From: Acinetobacter haemolyticus CIP 64.3 = MTCC 9819
Lineage (GTDB): Bacteria > Pseudomonadota > Gammaproteobacteria > Pseudomonadales > Moraxellaceae
Direction: 5' to 3'
DNA: 64,000 nucleotides
NCBI RefSeq assembly: GCF_000369065.1
Contig: NZ_KB849799.1
Location: 245,522-309,521 of the forward strand
Shown here: one piece after another, positions 43,791 to 52,631 of the stretch
Layout of the letters: each line of letters starts with the position of its first letter
How positions within the stretch are numbered: the first letter of the stretch is position 1
Program-made: the position numbers and the translations under genes
Notes under the pieces: generated by a model
The model's database searches: none
Seen by the model: only the letters and a program-made list of their open reading frames with translations
What the model was told of the DNA's origin: nothing

Positions 43791-45923
43791 TTAAACAGTT
43801 TCTGTTTGAATCTCAGAAAAATGCTTAAGATTTAGTACATCCTGATCCTTCTTTAAATATGCGGTAATTCCATCGTAAATATCAGCCAATAAATCTTTAT
43901 ATTGGCTTTCTGATATATCCAACTGTTTAACGTGCTTTTGTAGATGCTGCACAATCTTCATTTCATCTAAATCTAAAAATTTTATCGCATAGATATAGCC
44001 AAACACAGCACCTTCAACAAGCTTCTGATATGGAATCTGTTGCTGTATATGCGTTTCAATACTTCCAAAGACACGCTCATTAAAGCTTAATTTCCGTAAT
44101 GGATCTCTTGCTACACGCTCACATGGATCTTTGTAGGCATAACGACATGAGTTGAGAAAACTATTTGCCATACGATCTAATTGTTTCGCTTGATTTGGCA
44201 CTAAGTTGGTTAAACCTAATTTAACCTCATCCACTAACCCTTCAACAAAAACCTGCATCTGTGGGTCAGCCATCGCGATCCCAATCGTTTCATGCCCATT
44301 TAAACTTGCATTCCAAGCGAGGATGGCATGGCAACCATTCCATAAGCGATTCTTAATGATCTGGATATCAGAAATTTGATCCACTAAAACCATTTGACGC
44401 ATTTTGACAAGTAATGGGCTTCGATTTTCGACATAGATCGGCATATCAGCTTCTCCATGAAATAAAATCAAATCCATATTTTGCAAGAACTGACCTGCTT
44501 GAAATTGCTCCCGCATGTCTTCTAAACATTGTGTCAATTGCTGCTCTTGTTTTTCACTCAGCGCCGTTTCGTCCGAAAGCTCAATCGTTTCATCATTCAA
44601 ATCAGATTGGTATTGTTGGTATAAACGATGCTTGATTTTTAATTGACGATATAAATCCTGATCGGTCAACTTTGAAACCATCCTGTTTACAACGGTATCA
44701 CAGAAGTAATGCTCGCTCAGGATATGTTCGGCAATGTCCTCATCGGTGATTTCTAATAACGCATCACGAATATATTTAAGCACCAGATATTTTGCACAGA
44801 CTTTATTTAAAATAATGAGGAATGTAATTGGTTCATTATTCTGAACGTCTTGTGACATAAAACGTGCTAACAAACCTTTAGCAATAATCTTCGATTCAGA
44901 CTCAATTGCTTGTTCAGGTAAACACAATGCGATTAGACTTGACTGCATATACATTTCTAACATCTGCTGCTCATTATCAGCATCAATCACTGTTAGATTT
45001 TCAATTCGTTCATCATAAGAACACTGTGGATAGCGGATACTATAACTACCAAAACTATTTACCGCTTCGCGATATAGACGATTTCGAGTCGATGCTAAAA
45101 TACGTCTTGGACGGGTAAAACCATCCCAATGCGATAATATTTGGGCAATGTAACCACCGCCAATTGCACCAAAACCATGAATCCCGACTGTAAGCTGATT
45201 TAAACTTTGTGGAAATGCTTCTTGCAACTGCGGCATAAGCATTTCAGGAATATGTTGATCCAATGCAATCAAATATTCATACATATCAGGATAATAGAAA
45301 TTTGCTTTTGCCAGCATGGCATCATTCGGTTCTTTAATATCTTTGAATAAAACAGTAATGCCTCCTGCATCAAATGCAGAACGAATACCATTTTCAGAGT
45401 CTTCAAACATTAAACATTGTTCAGGCTTTAAATTAATTTTTTCTGCTGCCTGTAAAAAAATCTCAGGATGAGGCTTTCCTTTTTCTACCTCATCGCCACA
45501 TACAAGCAAATCAAAGAACTTGTATACATTTGCATTAATCAAATACTCTTCAGCGATCGCTCTGCGACTTGATGTTGCCACAGCCATTCTAAGTCCAGAC
45601 TTTCTCAGTCGTTCTAGCACTTGTACCAATCCCTTTTTAATCGGTACCCCCTGATTTCGTACAAACTCAAGCTCTAATTCGTCTGCACGTTTACGAATTG
45701 TCTGATAAGGAACTTCTGTTCCATAAATTTTTTGTGCGAGTTGTTCTGCTGTTTTTGCACTTAATCCTAGACATTGCATCAAATAATCATCAGAGAATTC
45801 CTGTCCAATGAGTTCTTGAGAGGCTTGTTTTAATGTTTGAAAGCGTAATCGCTCAGTATCAAACATTGTGCCATCCATATCAAAGATCGCCCCATGGACA
45901 GGATAATCATGAAAAATCAGCAT
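43791..45923 (-). CDS. mtlD: Bifunctional mannitol-1-phosphate dehydrogenase/phosphatase
   Basis: A 710-residue fusion. Residues about 1-220 are a HAD phosphatase of the beta-phosphoglucomutase subgroup: nucleophile motif AIFDMDGTMFDTE, VATSSRRAIAEEYL, KGKPHPEIFL and MFEDSENGIRSA. The rest is a mannitol dehydrogenase with NAD-binding VGIHGFGAIGGGYIAQIL and C-terminal helical domain. This matches the MtlD of Acinetobacter that makes mannitol from fructose-6-phosphate as a compatible solute. Start: AAGGAG lies ahead of the ATG at 45923. Salt-induced expression is known for the family; the promoter region here carries an IS (see findings). Confidence 0.94.
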   Translation of the reverse strand: MLIFHDYPVHGAIFDMDGTMFDTERLRFQTLKQASQELIGQEFSDDYLMQCLGLSAKTAEQLAQKIYGTEVPYQTIRKRADELELEFVRNQGVPIKKGLVQVLERLRKSGLRMAVATSSRRAIAEEYLINANVYKFFDLLVCGDEVEKGKPHPEIFLQAAEKINLKPEQCLMFEDSENGIRSAFDAGGITVLFKDIKEPNDAMLAKANFYYPDMYEYLIALDQHIPEMLMPQLQEAFPQSLNQLTVGIHGFGAIGGGYIAQILSHWDGFTRPRRILASTRNRLYREAVNSFGSYSIRYPQCSYDERIENLTVIDADNEQQMLEMYMQSSLIALCLPEQAIESESKIIAKGLLARFMSQDVQNNEPITFLIILNKVCAKYLVLKYIRDALLEITDEDIAEHILSEHYFCDTVVNRMVSKLTDQDLYRQLKIKHRLYQQYQSDLNDETIELSDETALSEKQEQQLTQCLEDMREQFQAGQFLQNMDLILFHGEADMPIYVENRSPLLVKMRQMVLVDQISDIQIIKNRLWNGCHAILAWNASLNGHETIGIAMADPQMQVFVEGLVDEVKLGLTNLVPNQAKQLDRMANSFLNSCRYAYKDPCERVARDPLRKLSFNERVFGSIETHIQQQIPYQKLVEGAVFGYIYAIKFLDLDEMKIVQHLQKHVKQLDISESQYKDLLADIYDGITAYLKKDQDVLNLKHFSEIQTETV

Positions 45924-46043
45924 TATTACTCCTTGATTGTTATCACGATCTTTTAGCATACCGAATAAAATTTGTGATAATCCAAGTTGTAAATAAATGA
46001 AATAAAAATGATTAAATTTTAACCATGCATTTAAAATATTTAT

Positions 46044-46052
46044 CGAATACCT
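46044..46052 (+). repeat. 9-bp target-site duplication, left copy
   Basis: CGAATACCT directly abuts the left IS end. The right copy is at 47233-47241. Nine bases is the size made by ISAba1. Confidence 0.95.
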
Positions 46053-46070
46053 CTCTGTACACGACAAATT

Positions 46071-46607
46071 TCATAGGATCCTTGTCCTATCAGGCTTTTT
46101 CTTTCTTAAAATTGCTAGCACTTTCTTAAATTCTTCTTTTTTTCCAAAACCAATCAAACGTAGAATAGCCATTTGAACATAGTCCAAACCGTAGCGAAAT
46201 AAACTTACTGAAAGTCGTCCATGCTTCTTTATTTTTATCGCTTTTTTCCGATCATGTTGCCATTCACCTGTTAAATAGCACCAACAGAAACCGATAGCTA
46301 GCACTGCTATCAATTTCTTGACTCGTCTAGGGTCTGTTAAACGAGTATTTTCAAGATTGAATCCACGTCCTTTGAGACAACTAAATAACGTTTCGATTTC
46401 CCAGCGTAATGCATAATCACGAATAGCAGAAGCATTAAACATAGGAGAAACAACAAGTAAAAGCTCTCCATCTTCTAATCGTAGCGCACTAATATACAGT
46501 TTCACTCGACCAACCCAAATACGTCGTTTACGACATTCAGTTTGACCAACTTGAAGATGACGAAATAAATCACTAATTTTATGATTCTTGGCTAAGTGAT
46601 TGGTCAC
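46071..46607 (-). CDS. ISAba1-like transposase, C-terminal frame (OrfB)
   Basis: A 178-residue reading frame, equal in length to the second ORF reported for ISAba1. It holds the IS4 YREK signature: the tyrosine and arginine in YALRWEIE, then Glu and Lys before GRGFNLE. The GTG at 46605-46607 overlaps the stop of the first frame (GTGA). Full transposase activity needs joining of both frames; a run of seven As just upstream could allow -1 slippage giving the sequence VKKNFIVTNH. Alternatively the two parts are translated separately by coupling. Confidence 0.88.
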   Translation of the reverse strand: MTNHLAKNHKISDLFRHLQVGQTECRKRRIWVGRVKLYISALRLEDGELLLVVSPMFNASAIRDYALRWEIETLFSCLKGRGFNLENTRLTDPRRVKKLIAVLAIGFCWCYLTGEWQHDRKKAIKIKKHGRLSVSLFRYGLDYVQMAILRLIGFGKKEEFKKVLAILRKKKPDRTRIL

Positions 46608-47161
46608 AATAAAGTTTTTTTAACACGTATACAGAAGTTAATGTCATTTTCAATTAACCATGTAAACCATTTCTCACCGATAAATTCTCTGTCTGCAAAC
46701 ACATTCACAATACGATCTTTACCAAAAATGGAGATAAAGCGTTGAATCAAAGCAATACGCTCTTTTGTATCTGAATTTCCACGTTTATTGAGCAATGTCC
46801 AAACAATAGGTATCGCTATTCCACGATAGACGATGGCTAACATCAAGATATTAATATCTCGTTTTCCCCATTTCCAATTAGTTCTATCCAAAGTTAATTG
46901 GACTTTATCGAATGAAAATATATTGAAAATTAACTGAGAAATTTGACGATAATCGAAATACTGATCTGCAAAGAAGCGTTGTATACGTCGATAAAATGAT
47001 TGTGGTAAGCACTTGATGGGTAAGGCTTTAGATGCAGAAGAAAGATTACATGTCTGTTTTACAATTAATGCAAGCATAATCAGTGTAAAACATTTTGCAT
47101 GTGACTTGTTCCACTTTAGATATTTGTTTAAGATGAGATGTAACTCATTGAAATGTGTCAT
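46604..47161 (-). CDS. ISAba1-like transposase, N-terminal frame (OrfA)
   Basis: A 185-residue reading frame with the first two catalytic aspartates of the IS4 DDE triad in LTLDRTNWKWGKRD and NVFADREFIGE. It starts MTHFNELHLILNKYL and ends IRVKKTLL at the TGA that overlaps the second frame. Close to the 189-residue ISAba1 OrfA. An adjacent ATG at 47164 adds one Met. Confidence 0.88.
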   Translation of the reverse strand: MTHFNELHLILNKYLKWNKSHAKCFTLIMLALIVKQTCNLSSASKALPIKCLPQSFYRRIQRFFADQYFDYRQISQLIFNIFSFDKVQLTLDRTNWKWGKRDINILMLAIVYRGIAIPIVWTLLNKRGNSDTKERIALIQRFISIFGKDRIVNVFADREFIGEKWFTWLIENDINFCIRVKKTLL

Positions 47162-47172
47162 CATATTCGTCG

Positions 47173-47200
47173 TCAGAAAACAAGTATTATGCCATTATTT
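47173..47200 (+). promoter_or_regulatory. Outward-facing ISAba1-type promoter
   Basis: TCAGAA and TTATTT with a 16-bp spacer correspond in position to the outward promoter of ISAba1 (known as TTAGAA-16-TTATTT). Here the -35 has T to C at the second base, so it may be weaker. It reads rightward, away from mtlD and antisense to the end of the MFS gene at 47479. Confidence 0.6.
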
Positions 47201-47232
47201 CAATGAGTTATCTTTTTTTGTCGTGTACAAAG

Positions 47233-47241
47233 CGAATACCT
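47233..47241 (+). repeat. 9-bp target-site duplication, right copy
   Basis: CGAATACCT directly follows the right IS end, identical to the left copy. Confidence 0.95.
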
Positions 47242-47478
47242 ATAGTATTGGTCAAAAAATTTGCATTATGAAAGGTATTGTGATTGACATTTTTTATATA
47301 TGGGTTTTTATGTTTTTCTGTCTTAGTAAGTCCCCTTGGATAGAAAATGTGAATAAACTGCAGAATGAATATCCATACGCCTAGATCAAACGTCCAACTA
47401 AAAATAATCATCTAAGAATTGATTACGAGACTGCAATCATAAAAATTTAATATTCTCTGTCTTTCAAGCATATTTGAT

Positions 47479-48705
47479 TTAGGAGTTAACCTTATTGCTT
47501 ATCATCGTATTCTGATTTGAATAGGATATGATCAACAAGTAGATCGCCACAGCAATCATCAATATTAAGAGTAAATAAAAAGGTAATTGAATGCCGAACT
47601 GATATAGAAAAGTGCTCAGTAAAGGCGCCACAATGAGACCAATCGCTTGAGTAGCTGTACAAATACTTGCCATTTTGACTTGAGCAGTTTGCGGAACAGA
47701 TTGAGCCGCCCCTGTGGTAAATGCAGGCAAAAGGCTTGCCACCCCGACCCCATAAAATAAATAACTTATTTGAAACATCCAAATATGGATTGCACTTAAA
47801 GATAGGATAAGTCCACTAACCATGCTAAACGTACCCAGCAATACCAAAGCTTTTAGTTTTAAATGAAGTACTTTTACAATCAGGATCTGAGTAATCACTA
47901 AGCTAAAACCAACAATGAGCATACATTGGGAAAAATAAATCGCACTTTGTTGTGAGCTTAAATGAAAATGGTCTTGAATATAGAATCCTGCAGTCATATT
48001 GAGCGTCACGATAGCCATATAGGTAGTAAATCCTAAAATAAGCCAAGGCATAGCTGGTTTTAATGAAAATGAATGCTCTATTTTTACAGGCTGTTTTTGA
48101 TCCAATATTGTGTTTTGTTTACCCTCATCATGTTTAAAATACATTGTGATAATCAAACTAAAAATCACTAACAAAATAACAGCAATCCACATTGGCAATA
48201 GAATGCCACCAAACAATAACACGGACGTCAGAAATGGACCGACGATCATACCTAAGCTATTCATCGCACCATACATTGCCATTTTTTGACTGCGTTGTTG
48301 TTCCTCTGTGACATGTTGCATGACATAACTTTGTAGACCAATTTGTGGCATAGCCATAAAACCACCAGTACTCGCTCGACTAATCACCAACAAAGCAAAA
48401 ACTATCATTACGGGTAATGTTTGTTGTATTCCCCAATAAAGAATCGCTGTAAATATAGCCCAAGTAATGGTCATGCCCCAGAAACCATAATTCATTAATT
48501 GATAAGGAGTCTGTATTTTTTCCCCTCGGGCAATCAGAATAGATGCAATCGCCATACAAATTGCACCCGCTGAAACAATTACTCCGCCCTGTACTTCTGT
48601 TAAGCCAAGCTCACGAATTAATGGGGCAAGTAAAGGTAAAATCATTGAAAAACAAGTACCGTTGGCTAGAGTTGCCCAAGCCAATAATTTAAAATTTTGT
48701 TGCAT
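47479..48705 (-). CDS. actD: MFS transporter of the siderophore cluster (putative exporter, ActD position)
   Basis: A 408-residue inner-membrane protein with twelve predicted helices (first LLAWATLANGTCFSMILPLLA, last FYLLLILMIAVAIYLLIISY) and a short central charged loop (KHDEGKQNTILDQKQ). General MFS features are visible, such as GVIVSAGAICMAIASILIAR between helices 2 and 3. As the last gene of an acinetoferrin-type locus it occupies the position of actD, probably siderophore export. Separated from actA by a hairpin terminator, so its level may be lower. Confidence 0.8.
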   Translation of the reverse strand: MQQNFKLLAWATLANGTCFSMILPLLAPLIRELGLTEVQGGVIVSAGAICMAIASILIARGEKIQTPYQLMNYGFWGMTITWAIFTAILYWGIQQTLPVMIVFALLVISRASTGGFMAMPQIGLQSYVMQHVTEEQQRSQKMAMYGAMNSLGMIVGPFLTSVLLFGGILLPMWIAVILLVIFSLIITMYFKHDEGKQNTILDQKQPVKIEHSFSLKPAMPWLILGFTTYMAIVTLNMTAGFYIQDHFHLSSQQSAIYFSQCMLIVGFSLVITQILIVKVLHLKLKALVLLGTFSMVSGLILSLSAIHIWMFQISYLFYGVGVASLLPAFTTGAAQSVPQTAQVKMASICTATQAIGLIVAPLLSTFLYQFGIQLPFYLLLILMIAVAIYLLIISYSNQNTMISNKVNS

Positions 48706-48725
48706 AGGTAGTATTCATCAAAAGA

Positions 48726-48750
48726 AAAGGCATCTTAATCAGATGCCTTT
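48726..48750 (-). terminator. Hairpin terminator between actA and actD
   Basis: AAAGGCATCT / AGATGCCTTT forms a perfect 10-bp stem with a 5-nt loop; a T-rich tract follows on the minus strand. It could attenuate or end the siderophore operon before the last MFS gene. Confidence 0.78.
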
Positions 48751-48759
48751 ATGATTGGA

Positions 48760-51018
48760 TTAGTATTTAAGTGTATAGCTTAGACCGTAGGTACGACCTT
48801 GAGCTGGTAGACTAGAAATTGGACCATAAACTGCTTCAGCCGCTTGGCCATATACCGTTTTATAGTCTGCATTCCAAACATTATAGACACCAAAACCTAC
48901 AGTTCCAGGACCTGCTTTGGCATTGGCAATCACATCCATGACTGCATACCCCTTGATTTTAGTTGCCGCATTTGGGCGAACATTTTCATCATATTTGGCA
49001 ACGAGGGAATCTTCATATGCTTTATCAGTACCTTTCACGGCAAGCATCTGAACTCTTAGACTATTGCCCTTGCCATCATTCCACTCACCGAATAATGTTC
49101 CTTTGATTGGGGAAATTTGAAAAGCGTTCAGCTCTCGCCAAGAACCACTCGCGTCTTTAAATTGACCTCGAGTATAAGATAATGTCCCACCGACACTAAA
49201 TTGATCCAATACTGGCATGCTTGCATTCGCTTCAAGACCATAAATACGTTGGTCTGTATCTGCAACAGTTACAGAACGATCAGCTTTAAACTGGATGACT
49301 TTATCAGAAGTATTGTAGAACGTTGTTAATCCAAGATTTGCACCAAGGTCATTTTGCAATCTCCAACCCAATTCGTAACTATTGACAGTAATTGGATCAA
49401 CATTGCCTGATCGAACTACATAACCAGCAGAAACATCGCGTAATACACGTTGAATATCTGGTAAGCTAAAACCTTGAGAGAAGTTTGCAAATACTTGTTG
49501 CTGGTCATTTAATTTGTACACAGCGCCTAAATTAAATAATGTTTTGTCGTGTTTAACAGAACCTGCAGCGACCATTCCAACCGGCTGTCCGGTGATATCA
49601 CCTTGAATAGCTGCAACAGTGGGTTGAAATGCACTGGTGTCGCTTTCAATACGTTGATAACGAATGCCCGCTTGAACATTCAATGCATCCGTTAAATCAT
49701 AATTTCCTTGAACAAATGCACCTAAGTTTTTAATGGTTGCATCTGGGCCAAAGTCATAACTCCGCCCTGTATTTTGATATTTCAGACCATTGTGGGTAAA
49801 ACTATATAAATCAGCTGTTTGCTTATCTTTCTCACGGTCATAATCAATACCATAAGTCAGTTTTAGATCACGATCAGCAACATTCAACTTTGATGTCATT
49901 GCAGCACGAATACCGGCAACATCAATATCAGACTCAGATTGGTAAGCCAAATAATATCCAGCAGGAATAAAGTTAGCTAAAACCGTCGGGTAAAAGCGCG
50001 CTTTTTCATTGCGATAATATGCTTCTATATTCAGCTCTTGCCCAAGTAAATCCGTGTTTTGATATTGCGTATTTACATCATAACGTTTGGTGAATGGCTG
50101 ATCATCGATTTCAAAACCTTTGAGTGCTTTTAAACTCGGTGGATTGCCTTTTAAAACTGCGAAGTCTGGACCATAATCTGGACCATACTCTGAATCTTGT
50201 TTGTCATTATAATACTGAGCCCCCAAACTTATTTTTTGGGTATCAGTAAATTGCCAGCTTAAACGACCATTCACATCAACCGTTTCTGTATCTTGGCGAT
50301 CCGTTTGTGCAATCTCTGGTCCAATGCGATTACCATGACTGTCTTGGATTTCACCACGTTTGGTATAGCCTGCCCCTAAGAAACCACTCCAATCACCTTG
50401 ATTAAACCCAACTGATTGATAAGCTTCATAAGCTAGTGCATCATTTTTAAAATTATCGCCAGATGTAACACCAAGTTTTGATTCAAAATTTACACCATCA
50501 CCAGTCCCTTTCTTTGTGATGATATTAATAATACCGCCTGTTGCACCGGAACCGTAGATACTACTTGCACCTGAAACCACCTCAATTTTTTCAATTGAAT
50601 CAGGGCTAATACTATTTAGTTGGCGTGCGGCATCACGTGAACCTGTTTGGGCAACCCCATCAATAAGGACAAGCACCTGACGGCCACGCATAGTTTGACC
50701 GTAATTAGTGGTTGTTCCGCTACTCGGGCTGAGTGATGGAACCAGTTGAGCTAGAATATCTGCCAACTTTCGTCCAGCCGCCGCTTGTTGTCCAATTTGT
50801 TTCTGTTCGATTGATTGAACTGTCCCTGCAATTTCAGCGATACTTTGTGCTGAACGAGTTGCTGTCATAACAATTGGCGCAAGTTGTGTTGGTTTTTGGA
50901 CTTCTGCTGCAACATTATTTTGAATCGTGGTATCGATCTCAGTTGTTTGAGCATAAAGCTGGGCACTTACTGCCAAGCTTAGAAGTGTTAGTGTTGTCGA
51001 AAGTGTATGAACTTTCAT
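48760..51018 (-). CDS. actA: TonB-dependent siderophore receptor (ActA-like)
   Basis: A 752-residue outer-membrane receptor. The signal peptide ends near SAQLYA, TonB-box-like PIVMTATRSAQS follows, and the plug has KLADILAQLVPSLSPSSG, MRGRQVLVLIDGVAQ and SIEKIEVVSGASSIYGSGATGGIINIITK. The barrel ends GRTYGLSYTLKY. It lies ten bases downstream of the RhtX-like importer in the siderophore operon, so it probably imports the ferric form of the siderophore made by acbABCD. Fur control through the operon promoter is inferred. Confidence 0.9.
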   Translation of the reverse strand: MKVHTLSTTLTLLSLAVSAQLYAQTTEIDTTIQNNVAAEVQKPTQLAPIVMTATRSAQSIAEIAGTVQSIEQKQIGQQAAAGRKLADILAQLVPSLSPSSGTTTNYGQTMRGRQVLVLIDGVAQTGSRDAARQLNSISPDSIEKIEVVSGASSIYGSGATGGIINIITKKGTGDGVNFESKLGVTSGDNFKNDALAYEAYQSVGFNQGDWSGFLGAGYTKRGEIQDSHGNRIGPEIAQTDRQDTETVDVNGRLSWQFTDTQKISLGAQYYNDKQDSEYGPDYGPDFAVLKGNPPSLKALKGFEIDDQPFTKRYDVNTQYQNTDLLGQELNIEAYYRNEKARFYPTVLANFIPAGYYLAYQSESDIDVAGIRAAMTSKLNVADRDLKLTYGIDYDREKDKQTADLYSFTHNGLKYQNTGRSYDFGPDATIKNLGAFVQGNYDLTDALNVQAGIRYQRIESDTSAFQPTVAAIQGDITGQPVGMVAAGSVKHDKTLFNLGAVYKLNDQQQVFANFSQGFSLPDIQRVLRDVSAGYVVRSGNVDPITVNSYELGWRLQNDLGANLGLTTFYNTSDKVIQFKADRSVTVADTDQRIYGLEANASMPVLDQFSVGGTLSYTRGQFKDASGSWRELNAFQISPIKGTLFGEWNDGKGNSLRVQMLAVKGTDKAYEDSLVAKYDENVRPNAATKIKGYAVMDVIANAKAGPGTVGFGVYNVWNADYKTVYGQAAEAVYGPISSLPAQGRTYGLSYTLKY

Positions 51019-51027
51019 AAGTAGCCC

Positions 51028-52263
51028 CTAGATAAGTTGTTTCGATTGTTTTGCTTTAGAAATCAAAACTTGACTGAGTAAAACGCTTAAAATGGATGCA
51101 GCGGCGAGAATTAAATAAAAATTTCCATAGCCAAACGCTTTAGCTAAGAAACCTGACATCGCACCACCAATGAAATAAACCAATAATTCAAAACAGACCA
51201 AAATCGTAAAATCCGTTCCTGCTTGATCTTTAGAGCTGGTCTGCATGAAATGTGCATATAACGCCGTCATCGCGATATAACGAATTGCAAGAATGACAAC
51301 TACAAATACACCAAGTAATCTGTGCCATTGATCAAACCAACTGAGTAGAACAGCTGCACCCAACAAGGCATAAATCAAAGTACGTGCCCAGCCTGCCCAG
51401 ATCAGTAATTGTGTAGCTGCTATTTTTTTCAAGAGAAATGCAGCAGATACAGCAGCTAATAATCCAATACCCGCACCGATCACAGACATCAACACTCCAA
51501 TCTCTGCCAAAGACCACTTTTGATCAATTAGCATCGGATTCAGCATTGCCATTGCAGGTGCTTCAACGAAGCGATAACACACGATCAAAGCTAAAGCCCA
51601 TAACATTTCTGGACGTTTAAACGCACGAATCAGACTTGGTGGATGTTTAGCGATTTTCTCAGAAATTGATTTTTCTTTGATTTGGAAAATCGCAAACATA
51701 GTCAGTGCCGTCATTGCGGCTAAGGAAATCAATGCAGTTTGCCAGCCATAAAGCTGGTAAAGCCATAAAGTTGCTGCTCCACCCACCATACTACCGAGCG
51801 CAACGCCGATGCTTTGTGCCATGCTTCCTAAGCGATATTCAGACTCTGAAAAGGTTTCGACGGTATAGCCATCAATGGCAATATCTTGAGTTGCTGCAAA
51901 AGTTGAAATCCATAAACCAACAATGACAAATACACCGAGGCCATAATCAAACTGTGTTAATGCCAAAGCAACAACACCTAGCACCAGTGCAATTTGTGTA
52001 AATAGCAACCAAGTCTTACGCTTTCCTAGTTTTTTTAAGTAGAAACGATCAATTAAAGGCGCCCAAAAGAATTTGAATGCCCAAGGAATATAAAGCAACG
52101 ACAACATGCCAATCCAACGTAAATCTACACCTTGATGGCGCAGAATCGCTGGTAATGCCACGTTGTAAAAATACAGTGGTAAAGCATGCGCGAGGTATAA
52201 AACCACCACGACACTTAGGCTTAAGGCTGAAACTTTCTGAATATTTAATGAATTTTGATTCAT
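51028..52263 (-). CDS. actC: RhtX/FptX-like siderophore importer (ActC position)
   Basis: A 411-residue MFS-like inner-membrane protein with the AmpG/RhtX-type start (ALPLYFYNVALPAILRHQGVDLRWIGMLSLLYIPWAFKFFWAPLIDR, split here by helix). Members such as RhtX and FptX carry one ferric siderophore across the inner membrane without an ABC system. Twelve helices are expected. The ATG at 52263 overlaps the previous stop (ATGA) and has AGAGG five bases upstream; the frame extends to 52284 but is not used. Confidence 0.8.
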   Translation of the reverse strand: MNQNSLNIQKVSALSLSVVVVLYLAHALPLYFYNVALPAILRHQGVDLRWIGMLSLLYIPWAFKFFWAPLIDRFYLKKLGKRKTWLLFTQIALVLGVVALALTQFDYGLGVFVIVGLWISTFAATQDIAIDGYTVETFSESEYRLGSMAQSIGVALGSMVGGAATLWLYQLYGWQTALISLAAMTALTMFAIFQIKEKSISEKIAKHPPSLIRAFKRPEMLWALALIVCYRFVEAPAMAMLNPMLIDQKWSLAEIGVLMSVIGAGIGLLAAVSAAFLLKKIAATQLLIWAGWARTLIYALLGAAVLLSWFDQWHRLLGVFVVVILAIRYIAMTALYAHFMQTSSKDQAGTDFTILVCFELLVYFIGGAMSGFLAKAFGYGNFYLILAAASILSVLLSQVLISKAKQSKQLI

Positions 52264-52631
52264 AAATACCTCTGCATCGCCCATTGCATGGCTTCAGTTT
52301 TATCTACGCTGACAAAATATGGGACGTGCCAAGCTTTGTGTAGTGCTGGTGTATCCAATCGAATACGATCTTCGTCATCCTGAGCAATACGCGCAAAACC
52401 TAAGCAATATTGGTAAAAATCTTGTTTATATTGTTTATACCACTTGCCTTGGATTGCTCTATATTCCTCCGGAAATTCTGTATTTTCATCAGTTTGCATG
52501 ATCAACACAAAATTTCGCTGATGTTCGAAATAGTGCTGAATTCGTGCTAACCATTGTTCAAATTCTGCTACCGAGACATGCGCTGCAAAGCGCATGTCTA
52601 GGATATGCATTTCATTGATATATAAGCTCAT
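52260..52631 (-). CDS. actB: Small protein of unknown function in siderophore operon (ActB position)
   Basis: A 123-residue cytoplasmic protein, no signal peptide or membrane helix. It starts MSLYINEMHILDMRFAAHVS and has no recognised motif; the general look (strand-helix alternation, many aromatic residues such as WLARIQHYFEHQRNFVLIMQ) suggests a small alpha/beta domain. It overlaps both neighbours by ATGA, so it is translated in step with acbD and the importer. In the acinetoferrin locus of Acinetobacter haemolyticus an unassigned gene, actB, occupies this position. Confidence 0.6.
   Translation of the reverse strand: MSLYINEMHILDMRFAAHVSVAEFEQWLARIQHYFEHQRNFVLIMQTDENTEFPEEYRAIQGKWYKQYKQDFYQYCLGFARIAQDDEDRIRLDTPALHKAWHVPYFVSVDKTEAMQWAMQRYL

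Larger units (their letters stand above)
46053..47232 (-). mobile_element. ISAba1-like IS4-family insertion sequence (1180 bp)
   Basis: Complete element. The 16-bp ends are CTCTGTACACGACAAA (46053-46068) and, inverted, CTTTGTACACGACAAA (47217-47232), one mismatch. The 9-bp target duplication CGAATACCT is intact on both sides (46044-46052 and 47233-47241). Length, two-frame transposase and end sequences match ISAba1, the well-known Acinetobacter element that drives neighbouring genes. An intact duplication points to a recent, unrearranged insertion. Confidence 0.95.

Noticed and set aside
46604..46607. Inactivating frameshift mutation in the IS transposase
   Set aside because: The two-frame layout with overlapping ends is normal for ISAba1, so it is not called a pseudogene.
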